From positions 1-29,964 of the forward strand of contig SLCP01000197.1 in assembly GCA_007125735.1 (NCBI GenBank): a stretch of 29,964 nucleotides of DNA. Reading direction: 5' to 3'. Positions 8,647-17,046 of the stretch are shown here, piece after piece. The DNA comes from Coriobacteriia bacterium. Its GTDB lineage: Bacteria; Actinomycetota; Coriobacteriia; Anaerosomatales; SLCP01. Position 1 is the first letter of the stretch; the number at the start of each line of letters is the position of its first letter. The notes beneath the pieces were generated by a model. The model was not told where the DNA came from. It did no database searches and was given only the letters and a program-made list of their open reading frames with translations. Both the position numbers and the translations under genes were made by a program.

Positions 8647-8989
8647 CGAGGCCACCACCCTCCGAGCCGCGCACCGAAACCGCGACTCCGTTGGGAGCGC
8701 ACACGACCGGGCGTCCCGGTGCGGCGGTGCCGGAGCGGACGCACACGCTGTCCGGGCACTCGGCGTGCGCGACCCACACGCGGCCGTCACCGACCCGGAC
8801 CGTGACGACACCCTCGCGCCCTTCTACGGCGTACGTCGACGGCGTGTCGAGTGACACCGTGGTCGAACCCGCAGGCGCGGTGATGACGGCGGACTCCTGC
8901 GGCGCGACAGAAGCGAGGAGCGTGGCGGGCACACTAGCGAGCGCGAGTACCGCCACGAGCACGACGATCCCACGATCTCCCCGTGTCAC
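8630..8989 (-). CDS. NusG domain II-containing exported/membrane-anchored protein
   Basis: 119 residues. It has an N-terminal hydrophobic segment (about residues 8-28) that would act as signal or anchor. A compact beta-rich domain follows, with the NusG-II pattern ending in CPDSVCVRSG...GRPVVCAPNGV and three conserved Cys. Despite the domain name it is not transcription factor NusG. Such proteins are regularly encoded next to Gx transporters and rnf or ApbE genes, and their function is not established. The GTG start overlaps the rnfB stop by 4 bases. Confidence 0.8.
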   Translation of the reverse strand: MTRGDRGIVVLVAVLALASVPATLLASVAPQESAVITAPAGSTTVSLDTPSTYAVEGREGVVTVRVGDGRVWVAHAECPDSVCVRSGTAAPGRPVVCAPNGVAVSVRGSEGGGLDARSR

Positions 8990-9894
8990 GAGCGATCACC
9001 GCCCTGAGCCGCGCGGCGCTCGGCAGGCTCGAACTCGGGCGCCCGCGCACCCGCACCGTCGAGTTCGCTTGCCGGCTCAGCCACGGCCCTTCCGTGCAGA
9101 TCGATGCATTGTTGCGGGCAGACGGCGACACACGCCCCGCAACCCGTACACCGTTCGTAGTCGACGACAGCGAGCAGATCGACGACGTGGATGGCGTCGG
9201 ACGGGCACGCCTTCTCGCACTTCTTGCAAGCGATGCAACACATGGAGCAGTACGCCTTGCGCATCTTGGGACGGTCGTGCGAGTTGCAGCGGACCGCGAT
9301 CGGAGCATCTTCCGGCACCATCTCGAGCAGCCCGATCCGCCCTCGGGGGCACGCCTTAACGCACGCTTCGCACCCCGTGCACCGGTCGAGGTCGATCACG
9401 GGCAACCCTCGTGCATCGAGCAAGATGGCGTCGAACGGGCATGCCGCGAGGCAATCCCCGTACCCGAAACAGCCTGCCGGGCATTCGAGATCGCCTCCTG
9501 CGAGGCGGGAGACGGCCGCGCACGACAGGATCCCGCTGTACTCGTAGCGCCGTTTCGCAACCGCACCGCCACCGCAGTGCCTGAGCGAGACGATCGCCGC
9601 GACCTCGCACTTCTCGACTCCGAGCGCCTCGGCTACCGCGTCTGCCACCACTTGGCCCCCCGCGGTACACGCTGTGACCGGTATCGTCCCTTCGACGAGC
9701 GCCTCGGCGGCCGAGAAGCAGGAAGGATTGCCGCACGCGCCACAATTCGCCCCCGGAAGCACACTCAAGACCCGCTCGATGCGAGGGTCGGTCTCTACGT
9801 GAAATCGCCGCGACGCAGCGGCGAGCAGCACCGAGGCGATCAAGCCGATCGCACCGAGCGCGAGTGCCGCTTTGACGATGAGCAGGAGGTCCAC
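8986..9894 (-). CDS. rnfB: Rnf complex ferredoxin-type subunit RnfB
   Basis: 302 residues. An N-terminal membrane helix (about 4-26) precedes a Cys cluster (C51, C54, C59, C76) that binds one [4Fe-4S] centre. Four further ferredoxin-type cluster motifs follow between residues 138 and 263 (including CTGCEACVKACP, CKKCEKACP and CTGCGACVAVCP). RnfB is thought to accept electrons from reduced ferredoxin and feed them into the membrane complex. The usual CGACGYxGC motif reads CGACGNPSC here. The last 40 residues are an Ala/Glu-rich tail without clear structure. The GTG start has an AGAAGGG ribosome site. It is the last rnf gene of the run. Confidence 0.94.
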   Translation of the reverse strand: MDLLLIVKAALALGAIGLIASVLLAAASRRFHVETDPRIERVLSVLPGANCGACGNPSCFSAAEALVEGTIPVTACTAGGQVVADAVAEALGVEKCEVAAIVSLRHCGGGAVAKRRYEYSGILSCAAVSRLAGGDLECPAGCFGYGDCLAACPFDAILLDARGLPVIDLDRCTGCEACVKACPRGRIGLLEMVPEDAPIAVRCNSHDRPKMRKAYCSMCCIACKKCEKACPSDAIHVVDLLAVVDYERCTGCGACVAVCPQQCIDLHGRAVAEPASELDGAGARAPEFEPAERRAAQGGDRS

Positions 9895-9907
9895 TACACA
9901 GCCCTTC

Positions 9908-10528
9908 TCACAGCCCGAACAACCCGCCGAGTCCCACGTACCCGAAGGACAGGAGCCCCGCCGTTATGAACGCCATAGGGGTGCCCTTCATCGCCTCCGG
10001 CACCGGCGCCACTTCGAGCCGCTCGCGGAGCGCTGCGAAGCTGATAAGCGCGATACCGAACCCGATGGCCACACCGAGCGTGTAGACGAGTGCCTCGCCG
10101 AACCCGAAGGTGTACTCCACGCCCATCGTGAAGAACCCGGGACGGACCGACTCCGTCGCCGTCGCGAGTACGGCGCAGTTCGTGGTGATGAGCGGCAGGA
10201 AGATGCCGAGCGACCGGTAGAGCGCCGGACTCATCTTGCGCAGGTACATCTCGACGAACTGAACGAGTGCCGCGATGACGAGGATGAACGCGGGGATATA
10301 GAGGAACTCTCCCACCCCGAGAGGCTCGAGCAGGACGTTCCAGAACACCCAGGTTGCGGTCGTGGCAAGCGTCATTACGAACACAACGGCTCCAGCCATC
10401 CCCACGCTCGTCTCCATAGCGCCCGAGACACCGAAGAACGGGCAGATGCCGATGAAGCGGGTGAGCAGGATGTTGTTCACGAGTGCGCCGCCCACGAGCA
10501 AGAGCGCGAAATGCTGAAGCGTCTCCAC
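9908..10528 (-). CDS. rnfA: Rnf complex membrane subunit RnfA
   Basis: 206 residues, about six membrane helices. The LVNNILLTRFIGICPFFGVS segment and LITTNCAVL are RnfA/NqrE hallmarks; their Cys residues lie in helices and are proposed to hold an iron-sulfur centre at the core of the complex. I chose the GTG at 10528, with a GGAAGGGGGG ribosome site 8 bases upstream, rather than the 10-residue longer form. It starts 3 bases after the rnfE stop. Confidence 0.94.
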   Translation of the reverse strand: METLQHFALLLVGGALVNNILLTRFIGICPFFGVSGAMETSVGMAGAVVFVMTLATTATWVFWNVLLEPLGVGEFLYIPAFILVIAALVQFVEMYLRKMSPALYRSLGIFLPLITTNCAVLATATESVRPGFFTMGVEYTFGFGEALVYTLGVAIGFGIALISFAALRERLEVAPVPEAMKGTPMAFITAGLLSFGYVGLGGLFGL

Positions 10529-10530
10529 CG

Positions 10531-11190
10531 CTAGCGCCCCCCTTCCTCGATCGTGCAATGCGCCGAGGTCTCGACCGTGCGACCCGCGGTCCGACGGTTG
10601 TACCAGCCGGTGAGTGCGACGATGAAGCCGAACACGATGAACGCTCCCGGGAACAGCACGAGGATGCCCGGTGCCGGGTAGCCTGCGGGCAAGCTCAGGA
10701 GTCGAGCACCGAGGAATACGATCTCACCGCTACCGAACAGCTCCCGTATGAACGCGAGCCCCACGATGACGATCGTGAACCCGGTCCCCATCCCGAGTCC
10801 GTCTGCGATGGCGAGCCTGACCGGCTTGTGATACGAGAACGCCTCGGCCCGCCCGAGGATCATGCAGTTCACGACGATGAGCGGGATCCACACGCCGAGG
10901 AAGTCGTAGACGTCAGGAAGGAACGCCTTCATCGTCAGGTCGACGATGGTCACGAACGACGCGATGATCACGATGAACACCGGGATACGCACCTTCTCAG
11001 GCACGAGATGCCGGATGGACGAAACGATCACGCTCGACATACCGAGCACGAAGATGACGGCCAGGCCCATGAAGAACGCGCCTTCGACCTTGGTCGAGAC
11101 CGCAAGGACCGCGCACAAGCCGATCATGAGCACCGTAAGCGGATTGTCGAGCGCAAGCCCGCGCTTGTAGACCGCTACCCACTCCCTCAC
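10531..11190 (-). CDS. rnfE: Rnf complex membrane subunit RnfE
   Basis: 219 residues, about six membrane helices, homologous to RnfA with inverted topology. The conserved PLIVVNCMILGRAEAFS segment carries the Cys typical of RnfE/NqrD. RnfA and RnfE are proposed to pass electrons across the membrane, coupled to Na+ or H+ movement. The GTG start overlaps the rnfG stop by 4 bases. The C-terminal 20 residues are polar and cytoplasmic. Confidence 0.94.
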   Translation of the reverse strand: MREWVAVYKRGLALDNPLTVLMIGLCAVLAVSTKVEGAFFMGLAVIFVLGMSSVIVSSIRHLVPEKVRIPVFIVIIASFVTIVDLTMKAFLPDVYDFLGVWIPLIVVNCMILGRAEAFSYHKPVRLAIADGLGMGTGFTIVIVGLAFIRELFGSGEIVFLGARLLSLPAGYPAPGILVLFPGAFIVFGFIVALTGWYNRRTAGRTVETSAHCTIEEGGR

Positions 11191-11789
11191 GACTCATCCA
11201 CCTCCCCCGTCTCGGCCGCAAGCACGTCCGCGTACACCCGTCCCGCCGCGACGACCCCTTCGCGCACCGCGACCGACGACTTCGTGGCGCCCGCGATCGC
11301 GTCGAACTCGCGGGCCGCCGCGGTGATGTCGGACCCGTCCCACCCGGCGAACTGGTCGATCCATCCCTCCTCGGTCGCGATCTTCGTCCCGAGGCCCGGC
11401 GTCTCCCTCATTGCGATGATACTGACACCCGAGACTTTCCCACCTCTATCCAATCCCACAACCAGCTGGATAGGGCCTGCGTATCCACGTGGGGCGGATC
11501 GCACTCCCCAGCCGATCAGGGCGCCATCGGCCCCACGCACGCGGTACACCGCGTCGACCGTCGTATCGCCGGCGGCCTCGCGTGCGTCCTCGAGCACGTC
11601 GGGTACGAGCTCGAACTCGTCTCCTGCCGGAAGCACGGTCCGCAGCGCGCGTTCCTCGGCAGCGCGCTCCTGCGCGAGGATCCGGTCGCGCGTGACCTCG
11701 TAGGTAAGCGTGAGCGAGGTGGCCGCGACCGCACACGTCACGAGCACGGCGGTCACCATGTTCAGGGGTGTCGACTCCGCCCTACGCAT
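11187..11789 (-). CDS. rnfG: Rnf complex FMN-binding subunit RnfG
   Basis: 200 residues. One N-terminal membrane anchor (about 9-28) is followed by an extracytoplasmic FMN-binding domain. The covalent flavin attachment motif reads DAIAGATKSS; the Thr receives FMN through a phosphoester bond added by ApbE in the family. The residue three before Thr is Ala rather than the usual Ser/Thr. The segment MRETPGLGTKI is another family hallmark. No apbE is in the window, so it must be encoded elsewhere. The ATG start overlaps the rnfD stop by 8 bases. Confidence 0.92.
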   Translation of the reverse strand: MRRAESTPLNMVTAVLVTCAVAATSLTLTYEVTRDRILAQERAAEERALRTVLPAGDEFELVPDVLEDAREAAGDTTVDAVYRVRGADGALIGWGVRSAPRGYAGPIQLVVGLDRGGKVSGVSIIAMRETPGLGTKIATEEGWIDQFAGWDGSDITAAAREFDAIAGATKSSVAVREGVVAAGRVYADVLAAETGEVDES

Positions 11790-12792
11790 CGCCCCGCCCC
11801 CATCCGTACGTTCGCGGCTTGAGCCAGCGGTCGATGAGCGGCACGAGGCCGTTCATGAACAGGATGGCGAACGTCGTCGACTCCGGCATCGGCCCGTAGA
11901 ATCGGCCGACGGCGTTGAAGAGGCCGCACCCGCACCCGAACAACAGACGGCCGAGTGGGGTCATCGGCGAGGTGACGTAGTCGGTCGCCATGTAGAACGC
12001 CCCGAGCATAAGCCCGCCCGCAAGTACGTTGAACACCGGATCGGACCCGAACGCCCACGACAGGAGCGCGACCGTGCCGATGTAGCCAGCGGGGATGCGC
12101 CAGTCGATGATGCCCTTCACGATGAGCAACACGCCGCCCGCCACGAGCAGCGCGGCCGACACCTCCCCGAGGCAGCCCTCGAGGTTGCGGAAGAGCAGCG
12201 GGGCGTAGTACTCCGTCAGGTCGACGCCGTACGCGCCGTCCGCCGCCCGGTCCGCCGCGGCGATCGCAAGCCTCGTCGCCCCGGTGATCGCGTCGAGGTC
12301 GCCGTTGCCGGGAACGTCGAGCGCGTTGAACCATCCCCCCGGGTGGGGCTGGACGGCGGAGAGCACCCCGATCCAGGAGATCGAGATGAACGCACGCCCG
12401 ACGAGCGCGGGGTTGAAGAGATTCCAGCCGAGCCCCCCGAAGAGCATCTTCGCGAGCGCGATCGCCACGATCCCACCGGCGACCGCCATCCAGAGCGGGG
12501 TCCGCGGGGGCAGCGCGAGCGCGAGCAAGAGACCGGTCACGAGCGCACTTCCGTCGTAGATCGTCTGGGGACGGCGCGCGATACGGTTCCACAGCCACTC
12601 GGTGCCGACCGTCGAGCCGATGCACGCTGCGAGCAGCCACGCAGCTATCGATCCCATGTTCCATACGGCCCATGCGGTCGCCGGAAGCAGCGCGACGACC
12701 ACCCAGAGCATGATGCTCCGGCAACTGCGCTTCGACGCGATGTGGGGAGCCGCGGAGACGCGCGGCAGCCGCGTTGCCGGCGTGTCGCTCAC
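11782..12792 (-). CDS. rnfD: Rnf complex membrane flavoprotein subunit RnfD
   Basis: 336 residues, about nine or ten membrane helices. The NLFNPALVGRAF segment, the covalent FMN site DAITGAT (Thr acceptor) and the C-terminal GPMPESTTFAILFMNGLVPLID stretch are RnfD/NqrB hallmarks. The start is the GTG at 12792, overlapping the rnfC stop by 4 bases. The frame is open further upstream, but that part overlaps rnfC and does not look like RnfD. Confidence 0.94.
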   Translation of the reverse strand: MSDTPATRLPRVSAAPHIASKRSCRSIMLWVVVALLPATAWAVWNMGSIAAWLLAACIGSTVGTEWLWNRIARRPQTIYDGSALVTGLLLALALPPRTPLWMAVAGGIVAIALAKMLFGGLGWNLFNPALVGRAFISISWIGVLSAVQPHPGGWFNALDVPGNGDLDAITGATRLAIAAADRAADGAYGVDLTEYYAPLLFRNLEGCLGEVSAALLVAGGVLLIVKGIIDWRIPAGYIGTVALLSWAFGSDPVFNVLAGGLMLGAFYMATDYVTSPMTPLGRLLFGCGCGLFNAVGRFYGPMPESTTFAILFMNGLVPLIDRWLKPRTYGWGRGDA

Positions 12793-14087
12793 GTCTTCGC
12801 GCCCCTCTCCATCAGCACGTGCTTCGCCCGACGGATGAGCTGCACCAGCGGGCGGTTCGTGGGGCAGACATAGCTGCAACAGCCACACTCGATGCAGTCC
12901 ATCGCGTGGTAGCGCTCGGTCACATCCCAGTCGCGGCGATTCGCATAGATACCGATCGCGTACGGCTCGAGCCACATCGGACACGCCCCGACACACCGGG
13001 CACACCGTATGCAGGGCTGGTCGCCGAGGACCGCGGGCGCGGTCTCTCCCGGAGCGAACACGACGATGCCACCGGTGGCCTTCACGACGGGGACGTCGAG
13101 TCCCGCGAGCGGCATCCCCGTCATCGGCCCGCCCGCGATCACCCGGTCGACGTCACCGACCGTCCCGCCTGCCGCCGCCAACACGTCCGACACGAGCGTC
13201 CCGATCGGCACGAGATAGTTCCCGGGATGCGCTACATGGCCGGTGACCGTGACGACGCGCTCCATGAGCGGGCGTCGGTCCTCCACGGCGTCAGCGATAG
13301 CGGCCGCCGTCGAGACGTTGTGCACGAGCACCCCCACGGCCGCAGGCAACGCGCCGTGCGGCACCTCGCGGCCCAGGACGGACCTGATGAGCTGCTTCTC
13401 CGCACCTTGCGGATACCGGGCAGGCAAGACGAGGACCTCTGCGGATTCTCCGGCAGCGGAGCGCATCGTGTCCACCGCGTCGTACTTGTCGGCCTCGATG
13501 CCGATCACGACGCGCGTCGCGCCCACCGCCTGGGCGATGATCCGCCCACCTGCGACGACCCTCCCCGACCGTTCGAGCATCGTGCGATGGTCGCACGTTA
13601 GATATGGCTCGCACTCGCACCCGTTGAGGATGACCGTCGATATCGGCATGTCCTGCGGCGGCGTGAGCTTCACTGCCGAGGGGAACGCCGCGCCCCCGAG
13701 CCCGACGATACCCGCCGCACGCACGGTGCGGACGACATCGGCGCCCTCGAGAGGTACGAAACGGTCCCAGTCCTGCTTCGCCTCGGGAGCGATCTCTATG
13801 GCCTTGACCCGCGCGCCGGTGATGGTCAGCGTCTCGACGAGCGCCGTGACGGTCCCGTCGACCGGGGTATGCACCGGGGCGCTGACCATCGCCTCGGCTC
13901 GTCCGACCAACTGGCCGCGCCGGACGACTTCTCCCGTCTCGACGACGGGGACACACGGGGCGCCGAGGTGCTGGACCATCGGCAACACGACGCGTTCGGG
14001 CACGCCGATGCGCGCCGTCGAACCCCCTCGTGTCTTGTTCTTGTGATCAGGCGGGTGGATACCGCCTCGGAACCGGCGAGGAGACAC
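12789..14087 (-). CDS. rnfC: Rnf complex NADH-oxidising/reducing subunit RnfC
   Basis: 432 residues. It begins with the RnfC signature FRGGIHPPDHK, followed by a biotinyl-lipoyl-like segment (VSAPVHTPVDGTV), an NADH/FMN-binding domain (GLGGAAFPSAVKL; NGCECEPYLTCD), and two [4Fe-4S] motifs at C359/362/365/369 and C398/401/404/408. RnfC is the peripheral cytoplasmic subunit exchanging electrons with NAD. The GTG start at 14087 has a GGAGGG ribosome site 8 bases upstream. It heads the rnfCDGEAB order known from acetogens and clostridia, 86 bases behind the hydrogenase large-subunit gene. Confidence 0.95.
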   Translation of the reverse strand: MSPRRFRGGIHPPDHKNKTRGGSTARIGVPERVVLPMVQHLGAPCVPVVETGEVVRRGQLVGRAEAMVSAPVHTPVDGTVTALVETLTITGARVKAIEIAPEAKQDWDRFVPLEGADVVRTVRAAGIVGLGGAAFPSAVKLTPPQDMPISTVILNGCECEPYLTCDHRTMLERSGRVVAGGRIIAQAVGATRVVIGIEADKYDAVDTMRSAAGESAEVLVLPARYPQGAEKQLIRSVLGREVPHGALPAAVGVLVHNVSTAAAIADAVEDRRPLMERVVTVTGHVAHPGNYLVPIGTLVSDVLAAAGGTVGDVDRVIAGGPMTGMPLAGLDVPVVKATGGIVVFAPGETAPAVLGDQPCIRCARCVGACPMWLEPYAIGIYANRRDWDVTERYHAMDCIECGCCSYVCPTNRPLVQLIRRAKHVLMERGAKT

Positions 14088-14173
14088 CAGGCGTGCCCTC
14101 CAGGTCAGATGGCGTACCGCACTTACGTATGGGTTCTAGAAGCAGGGTCGGATTCCTGTAGCCCACACGCCGC

Positions 14174-15439
14174 TCAGTGCACCGAACACGAAAGGCAGGG
14201 ATCGTACGCACGCACGAGACGCTCGATCGCCATGAGGAACTCTTCTTGCGGAAGGTGGGCCACGGTCGGCGCGAATCGCCTCATGTCCGCCTCGAGGTTC
14301 GCAAGGTTCTGCGCGGTCGGGGTGATGATGTCGGCACCACGCACGATGCCCTCGTCGTCGATCTCGTAGCTGTGGTAGAGCGTGCCTCTCGGCGCTTCGG
14401 TGGCGCCAGCCCCACGACCTGCAACGACTCGCAGCGGTTCCGCTTCTGCCGATCCGCCCCCGCGAAGGAGTCGCTCGATGTAGCCCCGGCACCGCTCGGC
14501 CGCGTCGACCAACTCGATCGCCTGGCAGACGTTGTTGAGGAACGTGTTGCGAGACGGCGACACCAGGCCCGCGCTGTCGAAAGCGGTCCGTGCCCTCGGC
14601 GTGAGCAGGTCTGACGAGAGGTTCACTCTCGGCAGCGCCCCGACCATGAAGGTCCGGCCTCCGACCGTGGAATGCTTGGCGTTGCTGTGCCCCACGACGG
14701 TCTCCTCGATGACCGAGCGGTATTCAGACACCGGGCGCCTCCACCCAGCGTCGAGCGCCGCGATGTCCCCGTCGTAGATGCCGTAGTCCGTGTCGTCACG
14801 GAGCGCGAGCATCTCGCCCGCGGTCTCGTATTCGTACTCGGTGAACGCCGCGAACAGCTCGGTCGTCGCGACGGCGTCCTCGATGATGTCGCCGAGGGCG
14901 ATGGCGAACGCCTCGAGCGCGGAAGCGGGCGGCTCGCTCGTGAAACCGCCGATGACCGCTGTCACCGGGTGGACCGGCCTGCCGCCCACGAGCGTCGTCA
15001 GGTCGTTACCGAACTTCTTAATGCGCAGCGCGCGCTCGACGACCTCGGGATGCGTCTCGGCCAACGGGAAGACGCTCGGCAGGTTCACATAGTCCGGGGC
15101 GGCGAAGAGGTAGAGGTGAGTGGCGTGGTTCTGAAGGTAAGATCCGTAGACGAGCAGCTTGCGCAGGAGCACCGTGCGCTCGCTCACCTCCACGCCGAGC
15201 GCGGCCTCGAGCGCTTTGATCGCGGTGACCGCGTGGTTGGGCGAGCAGATGCCGCATATCCTGCTCGTGACGAGCGGCACCTCGTCGATGCGCCTGCCCG
15301 CGACCATCGACTCGAAGAAGCGGGCGGGCTCTACCACGTCCATACCGATGGAGCGGACCTTGCCCTCGTCCACCTTGACCGTGATCGTCCCGTGGCCCTC
15401 GATCCGTGCGACGTGCTCGACCGTCAGCGTGGTACTCAT
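14174..15439 (-). CDS. hydA: [NiFe]-hydrogenase large (alpha) subunit, group 3b-like
   Basis: 421 residues. The NiFe site ligands are intact: R60-x-C62-GI-C65-SPNH69 (L1 motif) and D413-P-C415-LS-C418-SVH421 (L2 motif). The overall pattern fits the alpha subunit of bidirectional cytoplasmic sulfhydrogenase-type enzymes, which interconvert H2 and NAD(P)H. The protein stops directly after His421, with no C-terminal extension for a maturation protease to remove. The ATG start overlaps the small-subunit stop by 4 bases. No hyp maturation genes or hydrogenase protease gene are in the window. Confidence 0.93.
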   Translation of the reverse strand: MSTTLTVEHVARIEGHGTITVKVDEGKVRSIGMDVVEPARFFESMVAGRRIDEVPLVTSRICGICSPNHAVTAIKALEAALGVEVSERTVLLRKLLVYGSYLQNHATHLYLFAAPDYVNLPSVFPLAETHPEVVERALRIKKFGNDLTTLVGGRPVHPVTAVIGGFTSEPPASALEAFAIALGDIIEDAVATTELFAAFTEYEYETAGEMLALRDDTDYGIYDGDIAALDAGWRRPVSEYRSVIEETVVGHSNAKHSTVGGRTFMVGALPRVNLSSDLLTPRARTAFDSAGLVSPSRNTFLNNVCQAIELVDAAERCRGYIERLLRGGGSAEAEPLRVVAGRGAGATEAPRGTLYHSYEIDDEGIVRGADIITPTAQNLANLEADMRRFAPTVAHLPQEEFLMAIERLVRAYDPCLSCSVH

Positions 15440-16188
15440 CGGGGTGACCCCTCTTCCTCGAAGGCGTTGTACAGCGAGATCCTGCGTTCGAGCTCGGCGC
15501 GGGACACGCCGCGCTCCTCGAGCAACTCGACAAGGGATTCGATGTTGGCCTCCGGCGACAGGCCTCGGCACCCCGTGCACGGCCTACCGAGGCACACGCA
15601 ACGCGCCCCGCACCCGCTCCGCGTGACCGGCCCGAGGCAGACCTCGCTGCGGTCGTAGAAACACACGTTCTCCTTCATCTTGCACGCCGCACACAGAGGC
15701 TCGTCGGAGATGCGGTCGGCCAGGCCGAGGAGCGCGCGCGAGAGCACGCGCACGAACTCGTCGGTGTCGATCGGACATCCGGGCACCCGGTAGTCCACAT
15801 CGATGACGGCGTGCACCGGCATCGGCGAGATGCGCCCGCACGCGACCGCTGCCCCGTCCTCGCCGTACACGCACCCGTACCGTGCCTCGAGATCTCCTCG
15901 GCTCGCCAGCGCGGGAATGCCTCCCGTGACCGCACACGAGCCGATCGCGATGACGGCCGCGGCGGTCTGACGCACGTGCTCCAACACCCGCAGGTGCTCT
16001 TCGGTGGTCACCGCACCTTCGACGATGGCGACGTCGTACTCCTCGGGCATGTGTCCCGAAGACGCGAGCTGCCAGTACACGAGATCGATCACGCCGAGCA
16101 CGTCGAGCAGGTGGTCCTCGATGTTGGTCATCTGCACCTGGCACCCGAAATCGCTCGCCAGGCCGACGACCACGACGCGCGGCGCCAT
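15436..16188 (-). CDS. hydD: [NiFe]-hydrogenase small (delta) subunit with Asp at a proximal-cluster position
   Basis: 250 residues, with the length and pattern of the sulfhydrogenase delta subunit. It should carry a chain of three iron-sulfur clusters linking the NiFe site to the flavin subunit. The distal part has the expected Cys-rich stretch (CAACKMKENVC, CLGPVTRSGCGARC, CTGC). The proximal cluster is expected to use a CxxC plus two later Cys. Here the sequence is D13-F-G-C16 with C85 and C138, so the first Cys is replaced by Asp (codon GAT). The rest of the motif is well conserved (GCQVQM). It starts immediately after the hydG stop. Confidence 0.92.
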   Translation of the reverse strand: MAPRVVVVGLASDFGCQVQMTNIEDHLLDVLGVIDLVYWQLASSGHMPEEYDVAIVEGAVTTEEHLRVLEHVRQTAAAVIAIGSCAVTGGIPALASRGDLEARYGCVYGEDGAAVACGRISPMPVHAVIDVDYRVPGCPIDTDEFVRVLSRALLGLADRISDEPLCAACKMKENVCFYDRSEVCLGPVTRSGCGARCVCLGRPCTGCRGLSPEANIESLVELLEERGVSRAELERRISLYNAFEEEGSPR

Positions 16189-17046
16189 CTAGATCGCCTC
16201 CCGGAGGTTCATGGCTTCCCAGTAGTTGAAGACCGGGCCGTCGATGCAGGCGTACTGGTGTCCGACACCGCAGTGGCCGCACTTCCCGATGCCACACTTC
16301 ATGCGTCGCTCGAAGCTCACGTAGATGCGGTCGACGTTGACGTCCTTCTTGCGCATCTCGTCGATGACGAAGCGGTACATGACCGGCGGGCCGCAGATCG
16401 CGCCGTAGGTCACCGCGGGGTCGACGTCCACCATGTCGAAGAGTTTCGTGACGCGCCCTACCTCGAACTTCCACGTGTCGTCGGGCTCGTCGACCGTCAT
16501 CACGAGGTCGAAGTCCTCCCGGTGCTTCCACATCTCGAACTGCTGGCGGAAGAGGATCTCCGACGGGTTCTTCGCGCCGTAGAGGATGGTTACCTTGCCG
16601 AACTCGTGCCGGTCGTCGTGGATGTGGTTGATGAGGCTCTTGAGAGGCGCTATCCCGAGCCCGCCCGCCACGAGCAGCACGTCGTGCCCGCGCATCTCGT
16701 CGAACGGGAACCCTCTCCCGAACGGGCCGCGGATGCCGATGATGTCGCCACACTGCTTCTTGTGGAGCGCACGGGTGACGTCACCGGTCGCCCGCACGCA
16801 CAGCTCGACGAATCCCTGTTTGCTCGGAGCCGAGGAGATCGATATCGGCGCCTCGCCGACCCCGAATATCGACACCTCGACGAACTGCCCGGAGTGGAAG
16901 TCGAACGCCTCGCGGACGCGGTCGTCGATGAGGCGGATCTCGAGAAGCTTCTCCTTCTCGGTCAGATCGATGATCGAGGTGATGCGCGCCGGCCACGGGC
17001 GGTACGGGTTGTGCGCGAGATCTCGGTACGCCTGCGACGCGCTCAT
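16189..17046 (-). CDS. hydG: Hydrogenase FAD/NAD(P)-binding (gamma) subunit
   Basis: 285 residues, in the ferredoxin-NADP reductase-like family. It contains an FAD-binding barrel (PISISSAP), an NAD(P)-binding domain (VAGGLGIAPLKSL and CGPPVMY) and a C-terminal [2Fe-2S] motif at C251, C256, C259 and C267. It is the site where hydrogenase electrons meet NAD(P). This hydG is the sulfhydrogenase gamma subunit, not the [FeFe]-hydrogenase maturase of the same name. The ATG at 17046 overlaps the hydB stop by 4 bases; longer upstream reading lies in hydB and is noise. Confidence 0.92.
   Translation of the reverse strand: MSASQAYRDLAHNPYRPWPARITSIIDLTEKEKLLEIRLIDDRVREAFDFHSGQFVEVSIFGVGEAPISISSAPSKQGFVELCVRATGDVTRALHKKQCGDIIGIRGPFGRGFPFDEMRGHDVLLVAGGLGIAPLKSLINHIHDDRHEFGKVTILYGAKNPSEILFRQQFEMWKHREDFDLVMTVDEPDDTWKFEVGRVTKLFDMVDVDPAVTYGAICGPPVMYRFVIDEMRKKDVNVDRIYVSFERRMKCGIGKCGHCGVGHQYACIDGPVFNYWEAMNLREAI

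Noticed and set aside
14088..14173. Lost C-terminal tail of HydA in the gap before rnfC
   Set aside because: I read the 86 bases after the stop in the other frames and found only short peptides unlike a hydrogenase extension. No clear promoter or hairpin was found there either.
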